Below, in pieces: positions 1 through 7,222 of a DNA stretch of 21,481 nt. Origin of the DNA: Cyanobacteria bacterium OH_SFB_17 (GTDB taxonomy: Bacteria; Cyanobacteriota; Vampirovibrionia; Gastranaerophilales; Gastranaerophilaceae). The stretch is from positions 1 through 21,481 of the forward strand of contig JAEWYI010000004.1 of NCBI GenBank assembly GCA_023395735.1, given 5' to 3'. The first letter of the stretch is position 1; each line of letters begins with the position of its first letter. The notes below the pieces were generated by a model that had not been told where the DNA came from, searched no databases, and worked only from the letters and a program-made list of their open reading frames with translations. Both the position numbers and the translations under genes were made by a program.

Positions 1-65
1 ATACCGAGAGTAATCAAAACCTCCGCAAGCGTGAATCCTTTTCGTTTTATAAGCTCTCTTTTCAT
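1..65 (-). CDS. Prepilin-type (type IV pilin-like) protein, N-terminal fragment
   Basis: Reading the minus strand from an ATG at 65 gives 21 residues before the window edge. They comprise a short basic leader (MKRELIKRKG) followed by FTLAEVLITLG, the class III signal peptide of type IV pilins and pseudopilins. In this family PilD-type peptidase cuts after the Gly and N-methylates the Phe; the Glu at +5 of the mature protein is present and is needed for assembly. The remainder of the gene lies outside the window, so pilin, minor pilin or type II secretion pseudopilin cannot be told apart. No Shine-Dalgarno is visible. The predicted -10 ends only 6 nt before the ATG, so the message may be leaderless. 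It is divergent from the kor operon. Confidence 0.8.
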   Translation of the reverse strand, partial: MKRELIKRKGFTLAEVLITLG

Positions 66-71
66 AATGGG

Positions 72-100
72 ATTTTATCATATTTAATCTGTCTGCGCAA
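72..100 (-). promoter_or_regulatory. Predicted sigma-70 promoter of the pilin-like gene
   Basis: On the minus strand TTGCGC (100-95) is followed by a 17-nt spacer and TAAAAT (77-72). A TG one base upstream of the -10 makes it an extended -10 (TGATAAAAT). The expected transcription start falls at or next to the ATG at 65. Seen by eye only; no transcript data. Confidence 0.45.
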
Positions 101-157
101 CTTTTCTTTTAATCTTGGTTTTTTTAACAAAAAACTGTGTCTTTTTATTTTTGCTTG

Positions 158-166
158 TGTTAAAAT
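158..166 (+). promoter_or_regulatory. Predicted extended -10 promoter of the kor operon
   Basis: TGTTAAAAT at 158-166 matches TGn plus a -10 hexamer. No good -35 is seen about 17 nt upstream, which is usual for extended -10 promoters. The start would be near 173, leaving a leader of about 15 nt that just holds the AAGGAAG ribosome site (176-182). Confidence 0.4.
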
Positions 167-187
167 GTGGTATCTAAGGAAGCGAAT

Positions 188-403
188 ATGAACAAGATAA
201 TAATTAACAAAACAAAGTGTAAAGCATGCTATTTATGCGTTGATGTGTGTCCAAAAAAACTTATCAAAAAGGGAAGTGAGCCAAACAGTCTTGGAGCTTT
301 TCCTGTAGAGTTTGAAGACCCCCAAAATCAATGTCTTGGTTGTGCTATGTGTGCTATCAGGTGTCCTGATTTGGCCATAGAAGAAGTAATAAAAGAAAAA
401 TAA
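188..403 (+). CDS. korD: 2-oxoacid:ferredoxin oxidoreductase, delta (ferredoxin) subunit
   Basis: A 71-residue 2[4Fe-4S] ferredoxin-like subunit that passes electrons from the catalytic subunits to free ferredoxin. Two complete CxxCxxCxxxCP motifs are visible: C11, C14, C17, C21 and C49, C52, C55, C59. The start at ATG 188 is preferred over the in-frame GTG at 167, because AAGGAAG (176-182) sits 5 nt before it and the ferredoxin fold starts directly after. It is the first gene of a same-strand set with alpha, beta and gamma subunits, an order common for four-subunit Kor/Vor enzymes. The substrate (2-oxoglutarate or branched-chain 2-oxoacids) cannot be fixed from this subunit. Confidence 0.88.
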   Translation: MNKIIINKTKCKACYLCVDVCPKKLIKKGSEPNSLGAFPVEFEDPQNQCLGCAMCAIRCPDLAIEEVIKEK

Positions 404-446
404 AACAAATTTTTGACTAAGCAAAAGTTTAAATTGGTAGGAAAAA

Positions 447-1523
447 ATGACAAAAGAATTAATAAAAGGTAATTACGCAATAGCAAAAGCCGCAATCAAA
501 GCAGGTTGCGAGGGATATTTCGGTTATCCGATTACGCCGCAAAGCGAAATCGGCGAATACATGAGCATAAAAATGCAAGAATTAAAAAAGGCTTATGTAT
601 GTGCAGAAAGCGAAGTTGCGGCGATTAACATGGTTCTCGGTGCCTGCGCAACAGGCGCAAAAGCAATGACATCATCTTCTTCTTGTGCAATCGGTTTGAT
701 GCAGGAATGTCTTTCTTATGCCGCAGCAGACGAAGTTCCGGCTGTTTTGGTCAGCGTAATGAGAGCGGGCCCTGGGCAAGGTTATATTTTTTCTTCTCAG
801 GGAGACTACAACCAAGCAACAGTTGGCGGCGGAAACGGGGATTACAAAATCATAGTTCTTGCGCCTTCAACAGTTCAAGAATGTGCCGACTTAACGTATA
901 AAACTTTTTATCTTGCGCAAAAATACAGAAATCCAGTTATTCTTCTTGCAGATGGACTTTTGGGGCAAATGATGGAGCCTTGCGAAATAAAAGAATACCC
1001 ATATCCTGAAATATCCAATGAAAGTTGGGCTTTGACAGGTGCAAAAGGTAGAAGCGCAAGAGCAATCCATTCTTTGGAAGTGACAGAAGAAAGTCTTGCC
1101 AAAAGAAATATCGCGTTATTTGAAAAATATAAAATAATCGAAGAAAACGAGCAGGATTTTGAAGAGTTTATGACAGAAGATGCAGAAATAATTGTTACAT
1201 GTTTCGGCAGTCTTTCAAGAAATGTCAAATCTGCAATTAAGCTTGCAAGGAAAAACGGGGTAAAAGTAGGAATGCTTAGACCAATTTCACTTTATCCTTT
1301 CCCAAATAAAATAATCGAAAAATTATGCACTAAAGCCAAAATGTTCTTGGATATTGAAATGAACATGGGACAAATGCTTAAAGATGTAAAAATTGCGGTA
1401 AACGGCAAAGTCCCTGTAGAATTTTTAAACAAACCTACAGGTCAGTTGATTGATGTTGAAAGCATTGCTGCAGAAATCAGCAGATACAATAAAAAGATTA
1501 ACAAGGAAGCGTTATGCAAATAA
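447..1523 (+). CDS. korA: 2-oxoacid:ferredoxin oxidoreductase, alpha subunit (KorA/VorB type)
   Basis: A 358-residue alpha subunit of a CoA-acylating 2-oxoacid:ferredoxin oxidoreductase, which makes acyl-CoA, CO2 and reduced ferredoxin from a 2-oxoacid. The N-terminal pyrimidine-binding domain carries the family signature GYPITPQSE (residues 26-34) and the AESE and SSSS segments of the thiamine site. A transketolase C-terminal-like domain follows at about 245-345. The gamma domain is not fused, so this is the split four-subunit form. TAGGA lies about 5 nt before the ATG. It overlaps the beta gene by 10 nt, which suggests translational coupling. The names korA and vorB are both used for this family; 2-oxoglutarate versus 3-methyl-2-oxobutanoate specificity is not settled by sequence alone. 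Confidence 0.9.
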   Translation: MTKELIKGNYAIAKAAIKAGCEGYFGYPITPQSEIGEYMSIKMQELKKAYVCAESEVAAINMVLGACATGAKAMTSSSSCAIGLMQECLSYAAADEVPAVLVSVMRAGPGQGYIFSSQGDYNQATVGGGNGDYKIIVLAPSTVQECADLTYKTFYLAQKYRNPVILLADGLLGQMMEPCEIKEYPYPEISNESWALTGAKGRSARAIHSLEVTEESLAKRNIALFEKYKIIEENEQDFEEFMTEDAEIIVTCFGSLSRNVKSAIKLARKNGVKVGMLRPISLYPFPNKIIEKLCTKAKMFLDIEMNMGQMLKDVKIAVNGKVPVEFLNKPTGQLIDVESIAAEISRYNKKINKEALCK

Positions 1524-2269
1524 AAGATAAAAACACAGTTTTTAAAATACCGACATCATTAAAACCAAATGCAAAGTTGCCATTTTGTCCGGGATGCGAC
1601 CACGGGGTTGCAGTAAGATTGGTTGCAGAGCTATTGGAAGAGTTCAACTTGAGCGAAAAAACCATAAGTGTTGCTTCAAGCGGATGTTCTGTAATGCTTT
1701 ATAACTGGCTTGATAACGATTGTATTGAATCACCGCATGGCCGTGCAATGGCTGTTGCAACAGGGATAAAAAGAACAAATCCGGACAAGTTTGTTTTTAC
1801 TTATCAAGGCGATGGCGATTTTGCATCGATAGGGATTGCGGAATCTCTTAATGCGGCTCTTAGAGGGGAAAAATTGACAGCTATTTGTATAAACAATACG
1901 GTTTATGGAATGACAGGCGGACAAATGGCTCCAACAACTGTGATGGGGCAGGTTACAACAACATCTCCATTTGGCAGAAACGAAGAGTATTACGGCTATC
2001 CGATTAAGACAGCAGAGCAAATTGCTCTTTGCGGCGGGACAGCTTTTTCTGCTCGCGGGGCGCTGGATTCTATCGCAAACATAAGAAAAACAAAAGAATA
2101 TATTAGAAAAGCTTTCCAAGCGCAACTCGAAGGAAAAGGTCTCGGGTTTGTCGAGATACTCTGTTCGTGCCCTACAAACTGGCACATGAGCCCTTCAGAG
2201 GCGCATGAAAGAATAAGAGAAGAGCTTTTCCCTGTATTCCCTCTTGGGGTGTGCAAAGATAATTTGTAA
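1514..2269 (+). CDS. korB: 2-oxoacid:ferredoxin oxidoreductase, beta (TPP-binding) subunit
   Basis: A 251-residue thiamine diphosphate-binding subunit that carries the catalytic cofactor and, in this family, one [4Fe-4S] cluster. The near-N-terminal FCPGCDHG holds C25 and C28. The TPP/Mg motif is GDGD (99-102) with NN at 127-128, followed by the conserved YGMTGGQ segment. A further cysteine pair occurs in the ILCSCPTNW region near the C-terminus. The ATG at 1514 lies inside the end of korA and is preceded by AAGGAAG (about 1503-1509). The gamma gene follows after 52 nt. Length is in the usual range for Kor/Vor beta subunits. Confidence 0.9.
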   Translation: MQIKDKNTVFKIPTSLKPNAKLPFCPGCDHGVAVRLVAELLEEFNLSEKTISVASSGCSVMLYNWLDNDCIESPHGRAMAVATGIKRTNPDKFVFTYQGDGDFASIGIAESLNAALRGEKLTAICINNTVYGMTGGQMAPTTVMGQVTTTSPFGRNEEYYGYPIKTAEQIALCGGTAFSARGALDSIANIRKTKEYIRKAFQAQLEGKGLGFVEILCSCPTNWHMSPSEAHERIREELFPVFPLGVCKDNL

Positions 2270-2321
2270 AATTTACAAAAAACAATTTTAAAATGACAAA
2301 ATGATTAATAAAGGCAAGATT

Positions 2322-2888
2322 ATGGACGAAAAAAGTATAAAAGTAGCAGGATTTGGCGGGCAAGGGATTTTACTTGCAGGGGAAGTTTTGGCAAATGCGC
2401 TTATGTTGGATGGTAAAAACGTAACCTGGTATCCAAGCTATGGTGCTGAAATGCGTGGCGGAACCGTAAATTGCGAAATAGTAACTTCTGATGAAGAAGT
2501 GAGTTCTGTAAATATGCTTGAATCTGATTTCATAATCGCTCTTAATCAGCTTTCTTTTGACAAATTTTTGCCTTTAATAAAAAAAGGCGGAACAATGATT
2601 GCAAATTCAACCTTTATCGAAAATACAGAGAAAAAGGATGAAAGACCTGACGTAAAATGCTTTTTTGCACCCATCAGCGATATGGCAAACACTCTAGGTT
2701 CAATTAAAATAGCAAACGTTATTGCATTGGGCTTATTTGCAAAAGTCAGCGAACTTACTTCTGTTGATTCTCTTCATAAAGCACTTGATGTTGTTTTGCC
2801 AGAGCATAGAAAAAATCTTCTTCCGCTAAACTTAAAAGCGTTAGAGATGGGATTTAATATCAAACTAGAGACTGCCGTCTGCTGTTAA
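2322..2888 (+). CDS. korC: 2-oxoacid:ferredoxin oxidoreductase, gamma subunit
   Basis: A 188-residue gamma subunit of the oxidoreductase; this domain binds CoA in related enzymes. The family start GFGGQGILLAGE (from residue 10) and the YGAEMRGGT segment are clear. I chose ATG 2322 over ATG 2301 because an AAAGGCAAG ribosome site lies just upstream of 2322, nothing similar precedes 2301, and the conserved domain starts directly after 2322. Last gene of the korDABC set. Its final 24 bases overlap, tail to tail, the end of the minus-strand FAD gene, and no terminator hairpin is visible at this junction. Confidence 0.88.
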   Translation: MDEKSIKVAGFGGQGILLAGEVLANALMLDGKNVTWYPSYGAEMRGGTVNCEIVTSDEEVSSVNMLESDFIIALNQLSFDKFLPLIKKGGTMIANSTFIENTEKKDERPDVKCFFAPISDMANTLGSIKIANVIALGLFAKVSELTSVDSLHKALDVVLPEHRKNLLPLNLKALEMGFNIKLETAVCC

Positions 2889-4169
2889 TTTATGGATAAT
2901 ATCTTCTGCGGTTGATTTTCCGTCCATAAACGCTTGATTTGTCCACATATACTCCCATTTGCCAAATCTTCCGATAGATTTTATATCAACGGAGACAAGA
3001 TAATCCAATACAATTTTTCTGTTTTCATAAATTTTGTGGTCAAAAATTACGTTGGCATATTTTTCAAACCTTATATCTTTTACTAAAATTTCACTTTCTT
3101 TAAAATTCATTATTTTTGAAAGTTTTTCAATAGTATTTTTTAAAACAACTTCAGGAGATAAAATTTCTGCATCATTTGCAAAAAATATTTCTGCTTGAAT
3201 TGAGCTGTATCCTGTCGGAACGTTATCTTTGGACTTCAAGCTTGGAGAATAAACTCTTGCAGACAAAATATCTTCATCGTAAATGTAGAACCATAAATCT
3301 TTTGCTATATCTTCTCTGTTAAAACCGAGTGAAACCATATAGCCGCAAGTGTGTTTAAGTTTATTTGCAGCATCTAAAACTGCTTGAGGGCAATTTTTTA
3401 TTATTTTAACAATTTCAGGCAAAGGAATTGAAGAAATCAAGTTTTGATATGACTGAATTTCTCCATCTTCAAACTTTACAAGTTTTTCTTCAGTGTTTAT
3501 TTCAACGGCTTTTTTGTTTAATTTTATATCTAAATCTTCGTGCAAACCACAAAGAATACTTTTAAAACCGCCTTTTTCTGGATATCTCATTACGTTTGTA
3601 TAATAAAAGTTTTTCTTGTTATGAAAAAAAGCACCTTTCAAAACCTGAATCAAAGATGGCGAGTGCATCCGATTTCCAACCCATTTAGTTTCTAATTCTT
3701 CTGCTTCTTTTCCCCAGTATTTTCTTGTGTATGCAAAAGGAAAATTGTGGGCAAAATAGTCTCCATACTGGCATTGAAGCCACTCGGCATAATTTTTTAT
3801 GTCAGAAATTTCTGTTCTTTTTCTTGAGGTAAAATTTTTTATAATGTTAAATTTTTCTTTTAAAGGGAGCGGAAAAAGGTTGTTTTGTGCAGGATGTTTC
3901 AGCCAAAATCCTTTGTAGTAGTTGTTTGAAATGGCAGGATGTTCCAAAAGCGGAATTTTGGATTCAAATATTTGTCTTATATATTCATCGTTTGTGAAGG
4001 TAAAGTGGACAAATTTGTCGAATCTAAATCCGTCTATTTCAAAGTTGGAGCATAAACCGCCCCAATCTTGGTTTTTTTCATAAATTTCAGAATCGATTCC
4101 GTTTTTTTTTAAATGAAATCCCGCGGACAATCCTGAGATTCCGCTGCCTAAAATTATTGTTTTTCCCAT
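2865..4169 (-). CDS. FAD-dependent oxidoreductase (UDP-galactopyranose mutase/amine oxidase-like) in sugar operon
   Basis: A 434-residue flavoprotein. The N-terminus has the dinucleotide-binding fold LGSGISGLSAG (residues 7-17), with an acidic E31 at the end of the second strand for the FAD ribose, then a GGLC segment (37-40) as in protoporphyrinogen-oxidase, amine-oxidase and UDP-galactopyranose mutase relatives. The KWVGNRMHSPS segment in the middle resembles the substrate region of this superfamily. No membrane segment is evident. It is last in the rfb operon, overlaps rfbG by 16 nt, and has AAAAGG 6 nt before its ATG. By context it probably acts on a sugar nucleotide or lipid-linked sugar rather than on porphyrin. 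The exact reaction is unknown. Confidence 0.7.
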   Translation of the reverse strand: MGKTIILGSGISGLSAGFHLKKNGIDSEIYEKNQDWGGLCSNFEIDGFRFDKFVHFTFTNDEYIRQIFESKIPLLEHPAISNNYYKGFWLKHPAQNNLFPLPLKEKFNIIKNFTSRKRTEISDIKNYAEWLQCQYGDYFAHNFPFAYTRKYWGKEAEELETKWVGNRMHSPSLIQVLKGAFFHNKKNFYYTNVMRYPEKGGFKSILCGLHEDLDIKLNKKAVEINTEEKLVKFEDGEIQSYQNLISSIPLPEIVKIIKNCPQAVLDAANKLKHTCGYMVSLGFNREDIAKDLWFYIYDEDILSARVYSPSLKSKDNVPTGYSSIQAEIFFANDAEILSPEVVLKNTIEKLSKIMNFKESEILVKDIRFEKYANVIFDHKIYENRKIVLDYLVSVDIKSIGRFGKWEYMWTNQAFMDGKSTAEDIIHKLTADGSL

Positions 4170-5251
4170 AAATAACCTTTTGCAACATGAGCTTCGATTT
4201 GTTTTTTAGTAAATTCAAACATATCTTCTGAAGTCAAAGCTTCTTTATACCAATCGACAGTAAATTCAATTGCTTCGTAAAAAGATAGTTGCGCTTTCCA
4301 ATCGAGCATTTTATAAGCTTTTGTGACATCCAAGCTCAACAAAGTATTTTCGTGAACCTGATTTACAGTAGACTTATCAACAACTTTGCCTTTTCCGTAA
4401 TATTTTACAAGATATTCAACCACATCCCAAACAGTTTTGTTGCACTCAATAGGAGGACCAAAATTAAAACCTTCTGCAAAAGTTATAGGGTCTTCGATTA
4501 ATTTTTGTCCCACTCTTAAATAACCTGAAAGAGGCTCCATAACGTGCTCCCAAGGTCTTGTGGCTTTAGGGCTTCTTATTTCGATATCTTTTCCTTCTTC
4601 AATAAATCTTATGCAATCAGGAATAAGCCTATTGTCAGACCAATCGCCGCCGCCAATAACATTTCCTGCTCTAACAGACGCAACAGCCTTTCCGTGTTTT
4701 GCATAATCTTTAGGGTTAAAATAAGAGTTTCTGTATGAAGAAATCATCAACTCGGCACACCCTTTTGATGCAGAATAAGGATCATAACCACCCATTCTGT
4801 CAGTTTCTTTATAACCCCAAATCTGTTCAACGTTTTCATAACATTTATCTGAAGTAATCATAACAACTGTTTTTATAAAATCAAATTTTCTGACTGCTTC
4901 CAAAATATTTATAGAGCCCATAACATTTGTATCATAGGTGTTTTTGGGATCATCGTAAGCTGTTCTTACTAAAGCTTGTGCTGCAAGATGAAAGATAATT
5001 TCAGGTTTGTATTGAGCAATTGTATCTTCAAGTTTTTTAGAATCTCTGATGTCGCCTTTTATATCTGCAAAAATATGTTTTTCGAGATGGGATGCGTTAT
5101 AGTTCCCTCTTTCAGAATAAGGTTCAAGCGCATATCCGACAACATTTGCACCCAGCATTGTAAGCCAAATGGAAAGCCAGCTGCCCTTAAAGCCTGTATG
5201 GCCTGTTACTAGTACTGTTTTGCCTTTATATACATTGTTAAAATTTGACAT
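4154..5251 (-). CDS. rfbG: CDP-glucose 4,6-dehydratase
   Basis: A 365-residue extended short-chain dehydrogenase that converts CDP-glucose to CDP-4-keto-6-deoxyglucose with bound NAD. Visible motifs are the nucleotide loop TGHTGFKG (16-23), the TSDKCYEN segment (133-140) typical of RfbG, and the catalytic YSASK (Y159, K163). Length matches the family (about 355-360). The start at ATG 5251 has AAGGAAAGG upstream. It is the third gene of the operon, 24 nt after the SDR gene, and its substrate is supplied by rfbF. It overlaps the start of the FAD gene by 16 nt. Confidence 0.93.
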   Translation of the reverse strand: MSNFNNVYKGKTVLVTGHTGFKGSWLSIWLTMLGANVVGYALEPYSERGNYNASHLEKHIFADIKGDIRDSKKLEDTIAQYKPEIIFHLAAQALVRTAYDDPKNTYDTNVMGSINILEAVRKFDFIKTVVMITSDKCYENVEQIWGYKETDRMGGYDPYSASKGCAELMISSYRNSYFNPKDYAKHGKAVASVRAGNVIGGGDWSDNRLIPDCIRFIEEGKDIEIRSPKATRPWEHVMEPLSGYLRVGQKLIEDPITFAEGFNFGPPIECNKTVWDVVEYLVKYYGKGKVVDKSTVNQVHENTLLSLDVTKAYKMLDWKAQLSFYEAIEFTVDWYKEALTSEDMFEFTKKQIEAHVAKGYLWEKQ

Positions 5252-5275
5252 TTATACCTTTCCTTATATTTTTTA

Positions 5276-6172
5276 CTAAATCTTATTTGCTCTCCACCAG
5301 TCGATAGTCATATCTAAACCTTCATCAAGGCTGTAATGCTGTTTCCAACCGATTGATTTTAATTTTTCGTTATTCCCGACAACCACATCATCACCAAATG
5401 CCGCGGGAATTGCCCCCCATAAAATTTCACCTTTGAAATTTGTTTTTTCTGCAATTTTTTGTACTATTGTTTTAAGTTGAACAGGCTCTGCAGAACAAAT
5501 ATTAACGGCACCTTTCAACTCGCTTTCAAATACATCCACAATGCCTCTTGCGGTGTCAAAAACATGCAAGTAATCTTGAAATTTCAAACAATCACTTACT
5601 TTTACATCTTCTCCCCTCAAGCAAGAATTTATAACAGAAGGCATTAGTCTTGCAGGTTTTTCGTTGGGGCCATATAGATTGAATATTCTTGGCCATTTAA
5701 AATCTATTTCGTTTTGTTCGCAAAACGTTTCAGCAATATTAAAAATAGCATTTTTTGTTTTTGCATACAAAGCTTTTGCATCCGTTGGAGTAATATCTTC
5801 TGTAAAATAACCGTATTTATAGTTATATTCAGAGATAGTTCCTGCGCCAACAAATTTCTTTCCTCCATTTTTTTGGAAACTGTTTAGCAGATTAAGCGTT
5901 GCAATCGTCCAGTCAAGATTTAGGTTTGCGACGTGGCATTTTGGCCCAACATACCAAGCAAGATGAATCAAACTTTCAAAATTATGTTTTGATAAAAAGT
6001 CTTCAACGGCCTTAGAGTCCATTAAATTCATCTCATATTGAAATAATCCATCTTTGTCTTCTGCAAAAGGAGGATAAACCAATGAATGAATTTCATATCC
6101 TCTTTTTAAGAGTTCATCAACAACGTTTCTTCCAATAAAACCAGTAGCGCCTGTGATTAGAACTTTTTTCAA
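5276..6172 (-). CDS. NAD-dependent epimerase/dehydratase (probable CDP-4-keto-6-deoxyglucose reductase or epimerase)
   Basis: A 298-residue extended SDR. The N-terminal KKVLITGATGFIGRN carries the GxxGxxG NAD(P) loop (8-14), and the catalytic pair is Y136 and K140 in YAKTK, with a Ser/Thr-rich GAGTISE segment before it. The start is a TTG at 6172, because AAAGGAG (6186-6180) lies 7 nt upstream and the Rossmann strand starts at once; reading from TTG 6190 would translate the ribosome site. It begins just past the rfbF stop. Size and family fit CDP-4-keto-sugar reductases such as RfbJ. However, rfbH is absent here, so the product may be a 6-deoxyhexose rather than a 3,6-dideoxyhexose. That assignment is inference. 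Confidence 0.8.
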   Translation of the reverse strand: MKKVLITGATGFIGRNVVDELLKRGYEIHSLVYPPFAEDKDGLFQYEMNLMDSKAVEDFLSKHNFESLIHLAWYVGPKCHVANLNLDWTIATLNLLNSFQKNGGKKFVGAGTISEYNYKYGYFTEDITPTDAKALYAKTKNAIFNIAETFCEQNEIDFKWPRIFNLYGPNEKPARLMPSVINSCLRGEDVKVSDCLKFQDYLHVFDTARGIVDVFESELKGAVNICSAEPVQLKTIVQKIAEKTNFKGEILWGAIPAAFGDDVVVGNNEKLKSIGWKQHYSLDEGLDMTIDWWRANKI

Positions 6173-6174
6173 AA

Positions 6175-6984
6175 TTAAACTCCTTTGCAAGCAATTCTGT
6201 TATCTTCTTTGAGCCAATGTGCCCAAGGAGCGTTTCCAGAATCCCAAATTTCGTTCAAATCTTCTTTATCCCTCAATGTATCCATCGGTCTCCAGAAACC
6301 TTTATGTTTGAATGCGTTAAGCTGACCTTCGTTTGCAAGTGTTTTCATTGGCTCCTGCTCCCAAGTTACGCTATCGCCATCTGCAATGTAGTCAAAAATT
6401 TCAGGCTGAAGAACAAAGAAACCGCCGTTTACCCAAGCACCATCTCCTATTGGTTTTTCTTGGAAGTGAGAAATTTCTCCGTTTGATTCGATGTTTAAAG
6501 CTCCAAAACGGCCTGATGGTTGTACCGCTGTGAGAGTAGCAAGTTTTCCTGATTTTTTATGTGCATCAACCAAAGCGCTTATATCTACATCACTCACGCC
6601 ATCGCCGTATGTTAACATAAAAGGCTCGTCGCCGACAAAGCTTTTCGCTTTTTTAATTCTGCTTCCGGTAAGCGCGTTTTTCCCTGTGTTAATCATAGTG
6701 ATTTTCCAAGGTTCACAAGCAGTTCTGTGAACTTCAACGCTGTTTGTGCTTAAATCAACTGTGATATCTGTGTTGTTAATATAGTAATTAGTGAAGTATT
6801 CTTTAATTACTTCGCTTTTGTACCCGCATAAAATAACAAAATCGTTAAACCCAAAGTGGGAATATGTTTTCATGATATGCCAAAGAATCGGATATCCGCC
6901 GATTTCAACCATGGGTTTTGGCCTGATTGCAGTTTCTTCTCCCAATCTCGTTCCGAGTCCACCTGCTAATATCAAGACCTTCAT
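6175..6984 (-). CDS. rfbF: Glucose-1-phosphate cytidylyltransferase
   Basis: A 269-residue nucleotidyltransferase that makes CDP-glucose from CTP and glucose 1-phosphate, the first step of CDP-sugar synthesis. The signature LAGGLGTRL (6-14) and RPKPM with K23 bind the nucleotide and phosphate. GDGVSD and NGGFFV segments follow in the usual order. Of the two ATGs (6990 and 6984) the second is preferred: AAAGGAG at 6998-6992 is 7 nt from 6984 but only 1 nt from 6990. Length is slightly above the usual 257. First gene of the operon; its stop lies within the translation start region of the next gene. Confidence 0.93.
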   Translation of the reverse strand: MKVLILAGGLGTRLGEETAIRPKPMVEIGGYPILWHIMKTYSHFGFNDFVILCGYKSEVIKEYFTNYYINNTDITVDLSTNSVEVHRTACEPWKITMINTGKNALTGSRIKKAKSFVGDEPFMLTYGDGVSDVDISALVDAHKKSGKLATLTAVQPSGRFGALNIESNGEISHFQEKPIGDGAWVNGGFFVLQPEIFDYIADGDSVTWEQEPMKTLANEGQLNAFKHKGFWRPMDTLRDKEDLNEIWDSGNAPWAHWLKEDNRIACKGV

Positions 6985-7056
6985 GCTCATACTCCTTTCA
7001 AATTTTTTTAAAATGATTTTAATTTAATTCAATAGAAATTGTTTTTCTTAGTAAAT

Positions 7057-7084
7057 ATTTTACCATGAAGCGCACAAATTACAA
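7057..7084 (-). promoter_or_regulatory. Predicted promoter of the rfb operon
   Basis: On the minus strand TTGTAA (7084-7079) is followed by a 16-nt spacer and TAAAAT (7062-7057), with TG one base upstream (TGGTAAAAT, extended -10). The start would be near 7050, giving a leader of about 65 nt before ATG 6984. Confidence 0.4.
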
Positions 7085-7113
7085 GAATTGCAAAGTTAAT
7101 CATTTCAAAATCT

Positions 7114-7130
7114 AAACTTTTACAAAGTTT
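7114..7130. repeat. Perfect 7-bp dyad between two divergent promoters
   Basis: AAACTTT-TAC-AAAGTTT lies between the rfbF promoter and the promoter of the glycosyltransferase gene. It could be an operator or a small hairpin. At 7 AT-rich base pairs it may also be chance. Confidence 0.3.
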
Positions 7131-7169
7131 TTAAACCGCAGATTAATTTGAGGTGTTAGAACGGTCTTG

Positions 7170-7198
7170 TTGACTTAAACCCTTTTGCGTTGTATCAT
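7170..7198 (+). promoter_or_regulatory. Predicted sigma-70 promoter of the glycosyltransferase pair
   Basis: TTGACT (7170-7175), exactly 17 nt, then TATCAT (7193-7198). The expected start is near 7205, just ahead of the AAGGAG ribosome site (7212-7217) and ATG 7223. This is one of the best -35/-10 matches in the window. Confidence 0.6.
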
Positions 7199-7222
7199 TA
7201 ACTCAATAAAGAAGGAGCCAAG

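Noticed and set aside
1730..2185. 151-codon minus-strand ORF inside korB
   Set aside because: It lies wholly antisense to a clear TPP-binding subunit, is rich in Cys, Arg and Ser as shadow frames are, and has no domain or ribosome site.
5276..6172. Naming the SDR gene rfbJ (abequose synthase)
   Set aside because: Family and length fit, but rfbH, needed for the 3-deoxy step, is absent from the cluster, so the name would claim too much.
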